Assembly: GCF_029892425.1 (NCBI RefSeq)
Contig: NZ_JARXWB010000024.1
Coordinates: 1 to 64,000, forward strand
Direction of reading: 5' to 3'
DNA length: 64,000 bases
DNA from: Bradyrhizobium sp. BR13661
GTDB lineage: Bacteria; Pseudomonadota; Alphaproteobacteria; Rhizobiales; Xanthobacteraceae
Shown here: in pieces, positions 55,080 to 63,422 of the stretch
Layout: each line of letters opens with the position of its first letter
Position numbering within the stretch: position 1 is the stretch's first letter
The notes under the pieces: generated by a model
Databases searched by the model: none
Seen by the model: only the letters and a program-made list of their open reading frames with translations
Told to the model about the DNA's origin: nothing
Program-made: the position numbers and the translations under genes

Positions 55080-55343
55080 TTACTTGACTTCATCATCGCC
55101 GTCTCGCAGCTCCGATGGGAGGCAGCTAACTCCCTGTGACGACGGAAGCCCGAGGGTCCTTCGCAGATATTGCAGCGAATTCTTATCGACACTCGGCAAA
55201 CTTAAAAATTCAGCATCTGCCTTATCGCGAACCTCGCCGACGGTTTTTAGACCGGCCGAATTCAGTAGGTTTCGAATTCTCTGCGGAAGTCGTACACTTT
55301 CAATCAGCGTGTTATCCGGGAGCTCGGGAGCTGGATCAATCAT
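55080..55343 (-). CDS. Stand-alone RNA polymerase alpha C-terminal-like (helix-hairpin-helix) protein
   Basis: 87 residues. The central part, IESVRLPQRIRNLLNSAGLK then TVGEVRDKADAEFLSLPSVD and LQYLRRTLG, has the alpha-CTD pattern (four helices ending in a helix-hairpin-helix). In RNA polymerase this domain contacts UP elements and activators. Here it is detached from any alpha N-terminal domain. It may bind DNA or be a decoy for alpha-CTD contacts; this is inference. Confidence 0.65.
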   Translation of the reverse strand: MIDPAPELPDNTLIESVRLPQRIRNLLNSAGLKTVGEVRDKADAEFLSLPSVDKNSLQYLRRTLGLPSSQGVSCLPSELRDGDDEVK

Positions 55344-56421
55344 CTAGTCACTCCAATGCACTCCGTACGGCATTATCAGGGAGCACAATTATCGGTCTTT
55401 CCGAGTTTCAATTTAGCTTGAGTTTCTAATATGACCAAGTGCCGTCGAATCGATCCGCTACTACTTCTCAAAGGGTCATTGGCACCCTAGGCTGCCTGAC
55501 TGGCATGAGTTATATTTTCGCGTTCGGCGGCGGACTGCAGGACAAGTCAGTCCAGCCATTCATTGCCCGGGATTTCCTGATCTTCCTCTATGCCTGACGG
55601 TGCGGTCATCCAAGGCGATCCTGGGGTCGTCGGCGCCACGGTTGCTTGCAATGCGAACCTGCCTGATTGTTCTCCGGCCAAGAGGACCGCGATGGATCAG
55701 ATGCGCATTTGTCAACGATCCCTGATCGACGGTGAGACGCGACTGGGATGACACTGGCAGCTTGAGGCCTTTGCGCAAACAGCCTTCGAATTTGGCTTAG
55801 CGGCTATTGAACAACTTTCCGGTTGCAAGCGATTGGGCTTGGCCGTCGCCGCAACTCAACAAGTTCGGCCCCGAGCGGCGGGAGCGTGATACGGACCGCC
55901 GTCGAAAATGCGCGATGTCGGGGAGCCATTGGAGTTTTTCGGCTGGCGAGCACAATCTTGCGCTACGCGACGACAGCGCAGGATTCACATAGCGGTCTTC
56001 GAGCTGTCTTATAAGTAGCGCGATGGCTGGAGCGGTTCGGAGGCATGGTCGGCTCTGAGCGGCCAGCGAAGCGCCAAAAGGTCGAGCAGGATGTCACATC
56101 AATTGATCGAACCGTTAACAGGGGCTGGCGACGAGTTATGTCGTTCTCGTCATTTTGACGTTACGCCTTTTGACGTTACGGCCGCCGATTCGGATCATCA
56201 TCCGACAACTGATCACGCAGGCCAAAACCGGCTTGGGGATCGGACTTATGTTGGAATAACAGTCTTCACCATGTCTGAGAAGCAGTGATCTCGTCCATTG
56301 AAGAGTGCGGGCGTCGCTCAATGCCCATTCGTTCTTGCAATTGCGAATTAGTTGCAATAATGCCTTGGGATGGATGTCATCTTTCTTTGGTCTACTTTAG
56401 CGTTGGGTAACGGGGCGCGTT
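55344..56421. other. Long gene-poor stretch before the two-barrel porin
   Basis: Nearly 1.1 kb without a convincing gene. Short open frames on both strands (for example 55560-55778 minus and 55807-55992 plus) lack ribosome sites and recognisable content. A tandem 13-bp repeat lies at 56153-56180. The last 60 bp, AT-rich, should contain the porin promoter. It may be decayed coding sequence. Confidence 0.4.
56153..56180. repeat. Tandem 13-bp direct repeat, period 15
   Basis: TTTTGACGTTACG occurs twice, at 56153-56165 and 56168-56180, separated by two bases. The spacing (15 bp) and the position 240 bp upstream of the porin start leave room for a regulatory role, but no matching regulator is known from the sequence. 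Confidence 0.6.
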
Positions 56422-58530
56422 ATGAAGCGAGTGTCCAACTTTTTGGGTGGCACCTGGATAGTGCTTGCGACGTGTTCTGTCGCGATCGCAGGTGACCTTC
56501 CCGTAAACCTTCCGGTCAAGGCACCTTTGCCCTACGTCTCGAAGGCTGCGGAGGTGACTGGTTACGATTGGAACGGTTGGTACATCGGCGCCCATGCCGG
56601 GGTGATCAAAGGCTCTTCAAACTGGTCCGCAACTGCGCCGGGAGCCGGCGGTCCAGGTTTGAATGGATCATTCGATTTTCCGTTCAATTTCGATTTCATG
56701 GGCGGAACGGGCAGCTATTTCGCCGGACTGCAGGGTGGGTATAATTACGTTTTTCAGTCTCGCTGGATGCTGGGTTTCGAGGCCGACGCTAGCTTTCCGA
56801 ATTCGGACGTGCAGGTACCCTTTTCCGTGCGTGGCAGTCAGACGGTCACCTCGCCCTTGACCGGCCAAGTGATCTACGGAGAGGCGGTCATCCATTACGG
56901 AAGTGCCCGCGCTCGCCTCGGCTACGCGTTCGAGCATTTTCTCCTCTATGGAACGGGAGGATTGGCCTGGACCTACAATCAGGCAACGCGGGATCAGGTG
57001 ACCGGTTTTCCCGCTGGCGGTTTCGCAACGCCGGGAACCGTGGACACGAGGCTGCTGTGGCGATTGGGGTGGGCCGCGGGAGCGGGCATCGAGATTCCGC
57101 TCACCGGCAACTGGACCGCAAAAGCCGAGTATCTGTCGACTGGATTTGGCCGCAAGGGCGTGACATTCCCGGCCGCAGCGGAGGTGTTCGCATCCGACCT
57201 CGCCATGCAAAGCGTCCGGCTTGGTGTGAACTACCGGATCGGTGGAGATAACGCTCACATATCGGACTTCCTGGCCAAGGGCCCATCCGCTCTGGAAACA
57301 GACCGCGTCGCGTTCCACGCCCAAGCCACCTACGTCAATCAGTATGCCCCTCCATTTCGGGCTCCCTACAGCGGCCAGAACAGTCTCGCACCGAATATCG
57401 GCCGCGAGACTGCAGACGTAACCTTGTACGCAGGCGTCCGGCTCTGGGAGGGCGCCGAAGCATGGGTCAATCCGGAAATAGATCAGGGCTTTGGACTGAG
57501 CAAATCGGTCGGCGCAGCGGGTTTCCCAAGCGGCGAGGCCTACAAAGTCGGGGCGAGTTACCCGTACACGCGTCTGCACCGGGCATTCCTGCGACAGACC
57601 ATCGACCTCGGCGGCGAGGTTCAGAAAGTCGATGCCGGGCTCAACCAGTTTTCCGGGTCGCAGACTTCGGATCGGTTGGTGTTCACTGTCGGAAAATTCA
57701 GCGTCGGCGATATCTTCGACACCAATAAATACGCCCATGATCCTCGCGTCGATTTCATGAACTGGACCATCATCGACACCGGAACGTTCGACTATGCGGC
57801 CGACGCCTGGGCTTACACCGTCGGCGCGGCCGCGGAATGGTACCAAGGTCCCTGGACCTTGCGCGCCGGCCTATTCGATCTATCCATCGCACCGAATGCC
57901 ACCCACCTCGATTCACAGTTCGGACAGTTCCAGTGGGTCGGCGAGATCGAGCGGCGATATGCCATCTGGGATCAACCCGGGAAAATCGCGATCAGCGGAT
58001 TTCTGACACGCGGCCGGATGGGAAGCTTCCAGGACGCGATCCAGTTGGCTGCAGTGAACGGAGGACCCGCCGATATCGCCGCCGTGCGGCGCTACCAAAG
58101 CCGTGGCGGCATCAGCATGAATCTAGAGCAGCAACTCATCCCCAATGTCGGCCTGTTTGTCCGAGCCGGGGTCGCGGATGGCAGTAAGGAGCCCTATGAA
58201 TTCACCGACGTCGATCGAACCGTCGCCGCCGGCCTATCGATTTCCGGAAAGCAGTGGGGGCGGGATAACGATACGTTCGGCATAGCCGGTGTCGTCAACG
58301 GGATTTCCGGCGTGCACCAAGCGTTTCTCAATGCCGGCGGACTTGGAATCCTGGTTGGCGATGGCAAGCTGCCAAATCCGGGCAGCGAAAAAATATTCGA
58401 GACTTATTATAGTTTTCCGGTATTTTCCACGAAGGTTACGCTGGACTATCAGCTCATCGCAAATCCAGCGTACAATCGCGACCGAGGCCCAGTTTCGGTG
58501 CTCAGTTTTCGCGTGCATTCGCAATACTAA
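56422..58530 (+). CDS. Two-domain outer-membrane porin (Omp25-like + OprB-like)
   Basis: 702 residues with a signal peptide (about 1-23). Residues about 45-274 form a complete Omp25/RopB-like eight-strand barrel: YDWNGWYIGAHAGVI at its start, GLQGGYNYVFQSRWMLGFEA inside, and the terminal strand MQSVRLGVNYRIGG. From about 285 an OprB-type carbohydrate porin begins (AFHAQATYVNQYAPPFRAPY), continues with RAFLRQTIDLGGE and ends with YQLIANPAYNRDRGPVSVLS. The OprB part normally stands alone and takes up sugars. Two barrels in one chain are unusual. Related fragments lie at 27 kb and 50.9 kb. Confidence 0.88.
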   Translation: MKRVSNFLGGTWIVLATCSVAIAGDLPVNLPVKAPLPYVSKAAEVTGYDWNGWYIGAHAGVIKGSSNWSATAPGAGGPGLNGSFDFPFNFDFMGGTGSYFAGLQGGYNYVFQSRWMLGFEADASFPNSDVQVPFSVRGSQTVTSPLTGQVIYGEAVIHYGSARARLGYAFEHFLLYGTGGLAWTYNQATRDQVTGFPAGGFATPGTVDTRLLWRLGWAAGAGIEIPLTGNWTAKAEYLSTGFGRKGVTFPAAAEVFASDLAMQSVRLGVNYRIGGDNAHISDFLAKGPSALETDRVAFHAQATYVNQYAPPFRAPYSGQNSLAPNIGRETADVTLYAGVRLWEGAEAWVNPEIDQGFGLSKSVGAAGFPSGEAYKVGASYPYTRLHRAFLRQTIDLGGEVQKVDAGLNQFSGSQTSDRLVFTVGKFSVGDIFDTNKYAHDPRVDFMNWTIIDTGTFDYAADAWAYTVGAAAEWYQGPWTLRAGLFDLSIAPNATHLDSQFGQFQWVGEIERRYAIWDQPGKIAISGFLTRGRMGSFQDAIQLAAVNGGPADIAAVRRYQSRGGISMNLEQQLIPNVGLFVRAGVADGSKEPYEFTDVDRTVAAGLSISGKQWGRDNDTFGIAGVVNGISGVHQAFLNAGGLGILVGDGKLPNPGSEKIFETYYSFPVFSTKVTLDYQLIANPAYNRDRGPVSVLSFRVHSQY

Positions 58531-58672
58531 GCAATTCTGATCGCGCTCTCGGTTAATCCCAGTGCGACTATCAGCATATGAAGCATCACGATGATGGTGT
58601 GGATGACACCCACTCGACGGCATCAAATGTGGCAGAGTGTTGCCGAAGCAACAAAGAGAGGAGTAATCCACA

Positions 58673-58745
58673 ATGCATCCTACCACCATCGGCTCTCGCC
58701 AAGCACGTCTTTCAAGTGCATGGCGTGGAGGCTGCGGGTAAAGTA
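58673..58745 (+). pseudogene. IS110-family transposase, N-terminal scrap
   Basis: After GAGAGGAGTAATCCACA an ATG starts MHPTTIG, and after a small deletion the frame continues LAKHVFQVHGVEAAGKV, which is the usual N-terminus of IS110-family transposases (IGLDLAKHVFQVHG). The scrap ends where the IS5-like fragment begins. Confidence 0.7.
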
Positions 58746-58995
58746 GGGGTTCTCAACCCCGCGCTCGCAGAGCGCTTCATCGGAGAGGTCATAGGCGCGC
58801 TTGAGGATCACCCCAGCCCCGCCATCAATCGCGTCGGCAGTGGCGGGCGGCCCGGATCATCGGTGTAGACCGCCCCAGACTCCCGTTCCAGGAACCCCCA
58901 ATTCCACCGTGCGCCCCAGCGCCGCCAGCGGATGCTTCAGATGATCTGATCGAGCCGCGGAATGATCCTGCTCTCCCGTCGTGCCGGCGGCCGCA
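58738..58995 (-). pseudogene. IS5/IS1182-like transposase, N-terminal fragment
   Basis: On the minus strand three frames give MRPPARRESRIIPRLDQII, KHPLAALGRTVELG, FLERESGAVYTDDPGRPPL with PTRLMAGL, and LKRAYDLSDEALCERGVENP. This is the start of the same type of transposase whose middle lies at 48655-49262; the protein positions nearly join (this piece ends at NPYF, the other begins around FQHVFPHERS). Frameshifts make it inactive. Confidence 0.8.
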
Positions 58996-59084
58996 TCTGG
59001 TCCCTCGCCAAAGCTCTCAAAGGCGCGTGAATGACAAATCAAATTTGCAAGGAATCCCCTTCCGCACACCCGATTTCCGGCAAA

Positions 59085-59275
59085 CTAAATTGCCTCAGAG
59101 AACAGGTCACGCTGAAGCGCCTCATCAAACAAGCGTATCGCCAGCGTGAAATCGCCGCGATCTTTCGCAACCAAGCCGGCCTGTGGGAGATCGAAAGGGT
59201 CGCGTTGGGCGAAGCTCGGGAGACGAGGCATATCGGCAAGGCCGTTGCCGTGGTCAGTCCAAAAGCGACCACCCA
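59085..59275 (-). pseudogene. Truncated copy of the TPR protein, N-terminus
   Basis: FAQRDPFDLPQAGLVAKDRG and DFTLAIRLFDEALQRDLFS match residues about 31-70 of the TPR protein at 49419-50708, with the signal-peptide part (GLTTATALPICLV) in a neighbouring frame. It stops after DLFSEAI. The rest of the gene is gone. Confidence 0.8.
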
Positions 59276-59407
59276 TCGACCATACCTTACCTCACCTCAA
59301 CGAGGGGGCGCCACCGGCGCAACCGCCTCGTGGTGTCAACATCCGGTAACTGCCGTAGACCAGTGCGGCAGTTTCAGTCGGCGAGGAAGCCCTCTCGTAA
59401 TAAAGTC

Positions 59408-59741
59408 TCAGAATGCAACACTCTTACAACCCGGCTCGACTGCAACGGGCTTCGACAGGATTTTTTTACTGGCCGATGCCTTACCTGATATCGGCCGGTC
59501 CACGGCAACCATGTGTTTGATGATCGCGGATGCGACCCCTACCGCAGCCGCCAACGAGATCGCGTGCGGACACATCGGGCAATCTGACGGTTGACGGAGA
59601 TGCTACACCAACCATCACCACGGGAAACGCCGGTTTAGTCTGAAAAGACCCGATGGCTTGGCAAGTTGACCATGTTGCGGCCGTGAACGCCATTACCAAC
59701 ATTGGGAAGCGGATGCGACACATTGGAGCCTCCGCAAGCAA
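59408..59741 (-). pseudogene. Possible decayed small exported protein
   Basis: A minus-strand frame starts with a signal-like sequence (MCRIRFPMLVMAFTAATWST) and, after a likely frameshift near 59570, continues in another frame as HAISLAAAVGVASAIIKHMV, then VDRPISGKASASKKILSKP, ending GCKSVAF at 59408. The second part has a coding look. The family is not recognised, and the reading is tentative. Confidence 0.35.
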
Positions 59742-60136
59742 GCAACCAATGGGATCCTTACTCCATAACGGGCCACTACGAAACTCAAATTAGGCCACAA
59801 GCGGTTAAAACAGGTGAGCTAGTAGGAGCGGTTGGGCAGGACGATCCTAGCCGCGATCGCCGGAAGCACCCCCATGAGGGAAGACCTGCCAGATGCACGT
59901 GCAAGGACGCTATTAGAAATACTAATTTAGCGACTGCCGGCGAGAAGCCGTTCGCCTCTGTGTGCGGCGCAATATTTTCATCGACTTCGTGGGCCGTTGT
60001 TGTTTGATCCAGAACTCATCGGAGATCATGATCCGGCCTATGTTCGGTACAGCTTGCAGGAAAATGGGCATTGGGCCTTGAATAGCGACGTCACGTTGGA
60101 TTTCAACCTAGGTGACGACACATGTTAGAGTAACGG
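59742..60136. other. Intergenic, no gene seen
   Basis: About 395 bp upstream of the DMT transporter with no supported reading frame. It probably contains that gene's promoter; no motif could be assigned. Confidence 0.4.
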
Positions 60137-61198
60137 ATGTCCGAAACTCCTCGTTCTCAAATCTGGTCGGGGGTTCCGATGGCGTTGGCATCCGCTGTGT
60201 TGTTCGGTGCCTCGGCGCCTCTGGCTAAGGTTCTCCTGGGTTCGATTGCGCCGCAGATGCTGGCAGGTCTCCTGTATCTAGGCGCGGGAACGGGATTGAC
60301 GATCGTCTATCTTGGGCGGGCCGCTTTTGGCGTTCCTGTCGCTGAAGCAAGTCTGCGACGCGTTGATCTGCCCTGGCTGGCCGCTGTTGTGATTTTAGGG
60401 GGATGTCTCGCCCCGTTGCTGCTCATGATGGGTCTGCAGCGCACCTCCGCTTCGTCGGGCTCCCTGCTCCTCAATCTCGAAGGCCTTGCCACAATGGCCA
60501 TCGCGTGGGTGATCTTCAAAGAGAATGTCGACAGTAAAGTCTTGCTGGGAGCGCTTGCGATCTTGACCGGCGCGGTGATCCTGGCATGGGATGGACAAAG
60601 CATCACGATCGATGCCGGCGGAGCACTGATTGCCGGGGCCTGTTTGGCATGGGGCCTCGACAACAATTTTACGCGCAAGCTTTCTGCTGCTGATCCAGTC
60701 GTCACGACCATCATTAAGGGACTAGTGGCCGGAACCGTGAATATGGGGCTGGCGCTTGCAATTGGCTCAGCGCTTCCGCCTCTTTCCGTGATCGGTGCTG
60801 CGGCCTTGGTAGGCTTTTTCGGCGTCGGGGTGAGTCTGATTTTATTTGTGCTGGCGCTGCGGCATCTGGGGACCGCCCGGACCGGCGCTTATTTTTCGTT
60901 GGCGCCCTTCATCGGAGCGGTTGTGGCGATCCTGCTTCTGCGCGAGCCGCTCACCCCTCAGTTGGCACTGGCAGGGTTGCTAATGGGCGGCGGTATTTGG
61001 CTGCATCTCGCCGAGCGGCATGAGCACGACCACGAGCATGAGTTTCTAGAGCATGACCACAGCCACGTCCACGACGAGCATCACCGACATCATGCCGAAG
61101 AGATGTTGGAGCGTCATTCACATTGGCATCGCCACGAACCTATTCGACATAAGCATCCACACTATCCCGATTTGCATCATCGACACCGGCACAATTAG
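60137..61198 (+). CDS. EamA/DMT-family transporter with histidine-rich C-terminal tail
   Basis: 353 residues. Residues 1-295 form ten membrane helices in two EamA repeats (SAVLFGASAPLAKVLL, ALRHLGTARTGAYFSLAPFI, LLLREPLTPQLALAG). The last 60 residues are cytoplasmic and extremely rich in histidine (ERHEHDHEHEFLEHDHSHVH and HSHWHRHEPIRHKHPHY), unlike ordinary DMT metabolite exporters. The tail suggests binding of Ni, Co, Zn or Cu and a role in metal export or in metal-regulated transport. This fits the metal genes elsewhere in the window but is not proven. Confidence 0.8.
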   Translation: MSETPRSQIWSGVPMALASAVLFGASAPLAKVLLGSIAPQMLAGLLYLGAGTGLTIVYLGRAAFGVPVAEASLRRVDLPWLAAVVILGGCLAPLLLMMGLQRTSASSGSLLLNLEGLATMAIAWVIFKENVDSKVLLGALAILTGAVILAWDGQSITIDAGGALIAGACLAWGLDNNFTRKLSAADPVVTTIIKGLVAGTVNMGLALAIGSALPPLSVIGAAALVGFFGVGVSLILFVLALRHLGTARTGAYFSLAPFIGAVVAILLLREPLTPQLALAGLLMGGGIWLHLAERHEHDHEHEFLEHDHSHVHDEHHRHHAEEMLERHSHWHRHEPIRHKHPHYPDLHHRHRHN

Positions 61199-61224
61199 AT
61201 CTGCGCACGCAGGAACAAGCGGAA

Positions 61225-61467
61225 TTGGCAACGCAACTGCGGCGGCGGTGGCGACCAATGGCCATCGTACCAGCAGCGGGGCGGCGTATCGTGTGCAAGT
61301 TCAAGACGTCCCGGCCAATCAAAGCCGCCGTCCCCTGCCGCAGTGAGCCACTCGTTCGCAGCGTCTGGCTCGAGGCCGGCCAGGTCTCAGGGACATTCAA
61401 AGCTACGTTCGAGGCGAAGTTTGCGGAGTTGGTAGATTATGCAAGGAAGCAGCCGGGACCAGCCTAG
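61225..61467 (+). other. Short reading frame after the DMT gene, doubtful
   Basis: An 80-codon frame (TTG start) reads ATQLRRRWRPMAIVPAAGRR and later GTFKATFEAKFAELVDYARK. The end looks like a real protein helix, the start does not. There is no clear ribosome site. It may be the tail of a gene broken by nearby IS activity. Confidence 0.3.
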
Positions 61468-61651
61468 GCTACGGATCTTGTTATCTAAGCTGGGAGGACT
61501 CCCCTGGCCGCGAAGCACGCTGCTGCAGCGCAGCCATCGTGGCCGTGCAGCCCGAGGATCCGAGACGCTTTCCGCAGAGAAGCCTGCGCACCCCCCGGGG
61601 CCTCCCGTTTGGCAAAACGGCCGTGCAGGGCCCCTACACTCGCCTGCCCTG

Positions 61652-62664
61652 CGAAGGTGTTTGGTCCCGGAAGATTAGCTAGAGCTTCGCACGGCGCGAG
61701 ATAGTCGAGGCATTTGAGGCGGGTACGGTTGTAGTCCATGACGAAGCGATGAAGAAATTGATCGCGGTCGAGGTGAGAATGGAATAGCCGGCGGGCGATG
61801 CCACGTTTGGGTTCGCGGCCGATCGCTTCGACGATCCGTCGATTGAAACGCTCGACCAGGCCATTGGTCTGCGGACGGTAGGGTCTAATCAGGCGGTGTT
61901 GAATGCCCCGCTTTGCACAAACTTGATCGAACGGATGCTGGCCAGATGGCTTGTCGATCGGCTTGTTCTTCTTGTCGACGGCGAAGCGGTCCGTGAACTC
62001 GGCGCCATTGTCGGTAAGAATGGTGTGCACCGGATGCGGGAAGTGGGCGAGGAAACGTTTAAGGAATTCTTCCGAAGTCCTGGCATCCCGGTTTTGATGG
62101 ATCTCCATGTAGACGTAGCGAGTGGCCCGATCGATCGCGACGAAGGCGTAGCTTTTACGTCGCTCGAGGGCCGGCAAATGTGGATGAAGCCGACAGTGGC
62201 CTGCTCAAAGATGCCAACAGCAGGCTTGTCGGGCTTCGGCCTTTGGTTCAGACCGTGCCGCTTCAGGCAGCGATGGATCGCGCTACGTGACAGCTTACAG
62301 TTGACGCAGCGCCGCATCACCTCGACGATATCATCAAGTGGCAACTGCAGCCGCGTCCGCAGCTCGCAGACGAGCGCCTCCTCCATCAGCGAGAGGCTGG
62401 TCGTCAGCTTTTTTGGCGTATGCGAACGATCGCTGACCGTAGTACGGGTGCGCCACCGCCGGATTGTGGTCTGGCTTACGCCGAGTTCGCTCGCCAGTTC
62501 CGCGATCTTCTTTTTGCTGCGCTGAATGTAAGCCCGGACCTTAGGCGTGGTCGTAGCGTTGGCGTGCAGGTTCAGTTCCATGACGCAAGGCGCTCCCTGA
62601 CGTAACAGACGCCTCTTTCTACACCGATTCCATTCAACCAATCTTCCGGGACCAAACACGAAGG
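61652..62664 (-). mobile_element. IS481-family insertion sequence with 6-bp target duplication
   Basis: The ends are perfect 19-bp inverted repeats, TGTTTGGTCCCGGAAGATT at 61658-61676 and its complement at 62640-62658, about 1.0 kb apart. The 6-bp sequence CGAAGG flanks both sides (61652-61657 and 62659-62664) as a target duplication, so insertion is fairly recent. The transposase is defective (see below), so it can move only with help from another copy. Confidence 0.92.
61658..62581 (-). pseudogene. IS481-family transposase, inactivated by a short deletion
   Basis: The N-terminal part (MELNLHANATTTPKVRAYIQ, ELASELGVSQTTIRRWR) and the catalytic core (YAFVAIDRATRYVYMEIH, ILTDNGAEFTDRF, LIRPYRPQTNGLVERFNRRI) are both present, but in different frames. 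The break is at FIHI, where family members have a first catalytic aspartate followed by LPALERRKSY; about 11 bases are missing there, removing the Asp and shifting the frame. The final codons read through the terminal repeat (NLPGPNT). Confidence 0.88.
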
Positions 62665-62815
62665 AAGGGTCTCACGGGGGTCGCCGCGGGCTCACAGGCC
62701 TAAATGCTCAATTTCCCATGCCCCTTGGCCGCGGACAACGTCCAGCGGCATGCGACCGGGGTCATATCTGCTCACCTCCGGCACATTGAACCGACGGACC
62801 CAGTCCCCGAAATCT

Positions 62816-62950
62816 TCATTCCGGCCGAGCCTGGTTTTCGGAACGAAGATATTTCACAAGCGCTACTGCCGCCAATATTAAAACGACGATGACCAGCACG
62901 CAGACCAGACCCATGCCCCAAGACATTGCGGGCGAAATACCGTTCATCAT
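62816..62950 (-). CDS. Very small membrane protein
   Basis: 44 residues, MMNGISPAMSWGMGLVCVLV followed by a hydrophobic run VIVVLILAAVALVKYL and a short charged tail RSENQARPE. A strong ribosome site (GAGGTGATCC) lies right before the two ATG codons at 62950 and 62947. It is a single-helix inner-membrane protein, of the kind found next to metal or stress genes in rhizobia. Function unknown. Confidence 0.6.
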   Translation of the reverse strand: MMNGISPAMSWGMGLVCVLVIVVLILAAVALVKYLRSENQARPE

Positions 62951-63050
62951 GGATCACCTCGTTTTGTTGAAGGCGCGAGAGGTCGCAAAATCTTGGACGG
63001 TTCGTCGAGGTCGGTCTGGGCGACCGGCGCATCAGTTTCTGCCGCACCCA

Positions 63051-63314
63051 TCATCTGGACTTGGGACCGCCTTGGTAACGCCAGGCTGATCCGCCGTCGT
63101 TCACGTTTGGCGCGGAATGCAGGCGTGACGGTATCCGGTCGTAAGCGAACGCGGAATTCGGATCGCCTTGTGAGCTACCGGTCCTGGCTTGTGCGCTCTG
63201 CCTGGCCTCATTCGGCCAATAGCTTTTGTCGGTGATCGTTGATCCGGCAAATGCAGACGCCGACGCCGCCATTAGCGGCAACAAGAGTGAAATCGTGAGA
63301 AGTTTTTTCGTCAT
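63051..63314 (-). CDS. Small exported protein, unknown function
   Basis: 87 residues with a signal peptide (MTKKLLTISLLLPLMAASASAFA). The mature part is polar and probably disordered (STITDKSYWPNEARQSAQ, FAYDRIPSRLH, WRYQGGPKSR). Similar small proteins are frequent in Bradyrhizobium. It lies 108 bp after the NrsF-type gene and before the very small membrane protein, in the same direction. Confidence 0.65.
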   Translation of the reverse strand: MTKKLLTISLLLPLMAASASAFAGSTITDKSYWPNEARQSAQARTGSSQGDPNSAFAYDRIPSRLHSAPNVNDGGSAWRYQGGPKSR

Positions 63315-63422
63315 GATCCGGCTCCATCAGTTCTTCGAAGCGCGTCTTGTGCGCTTCTACTTATGAGTTCGGACCGTTTCGTTCGCCGGTTACAAGCTCA
63401 CGCTGACGTGACCGGCAAACGC

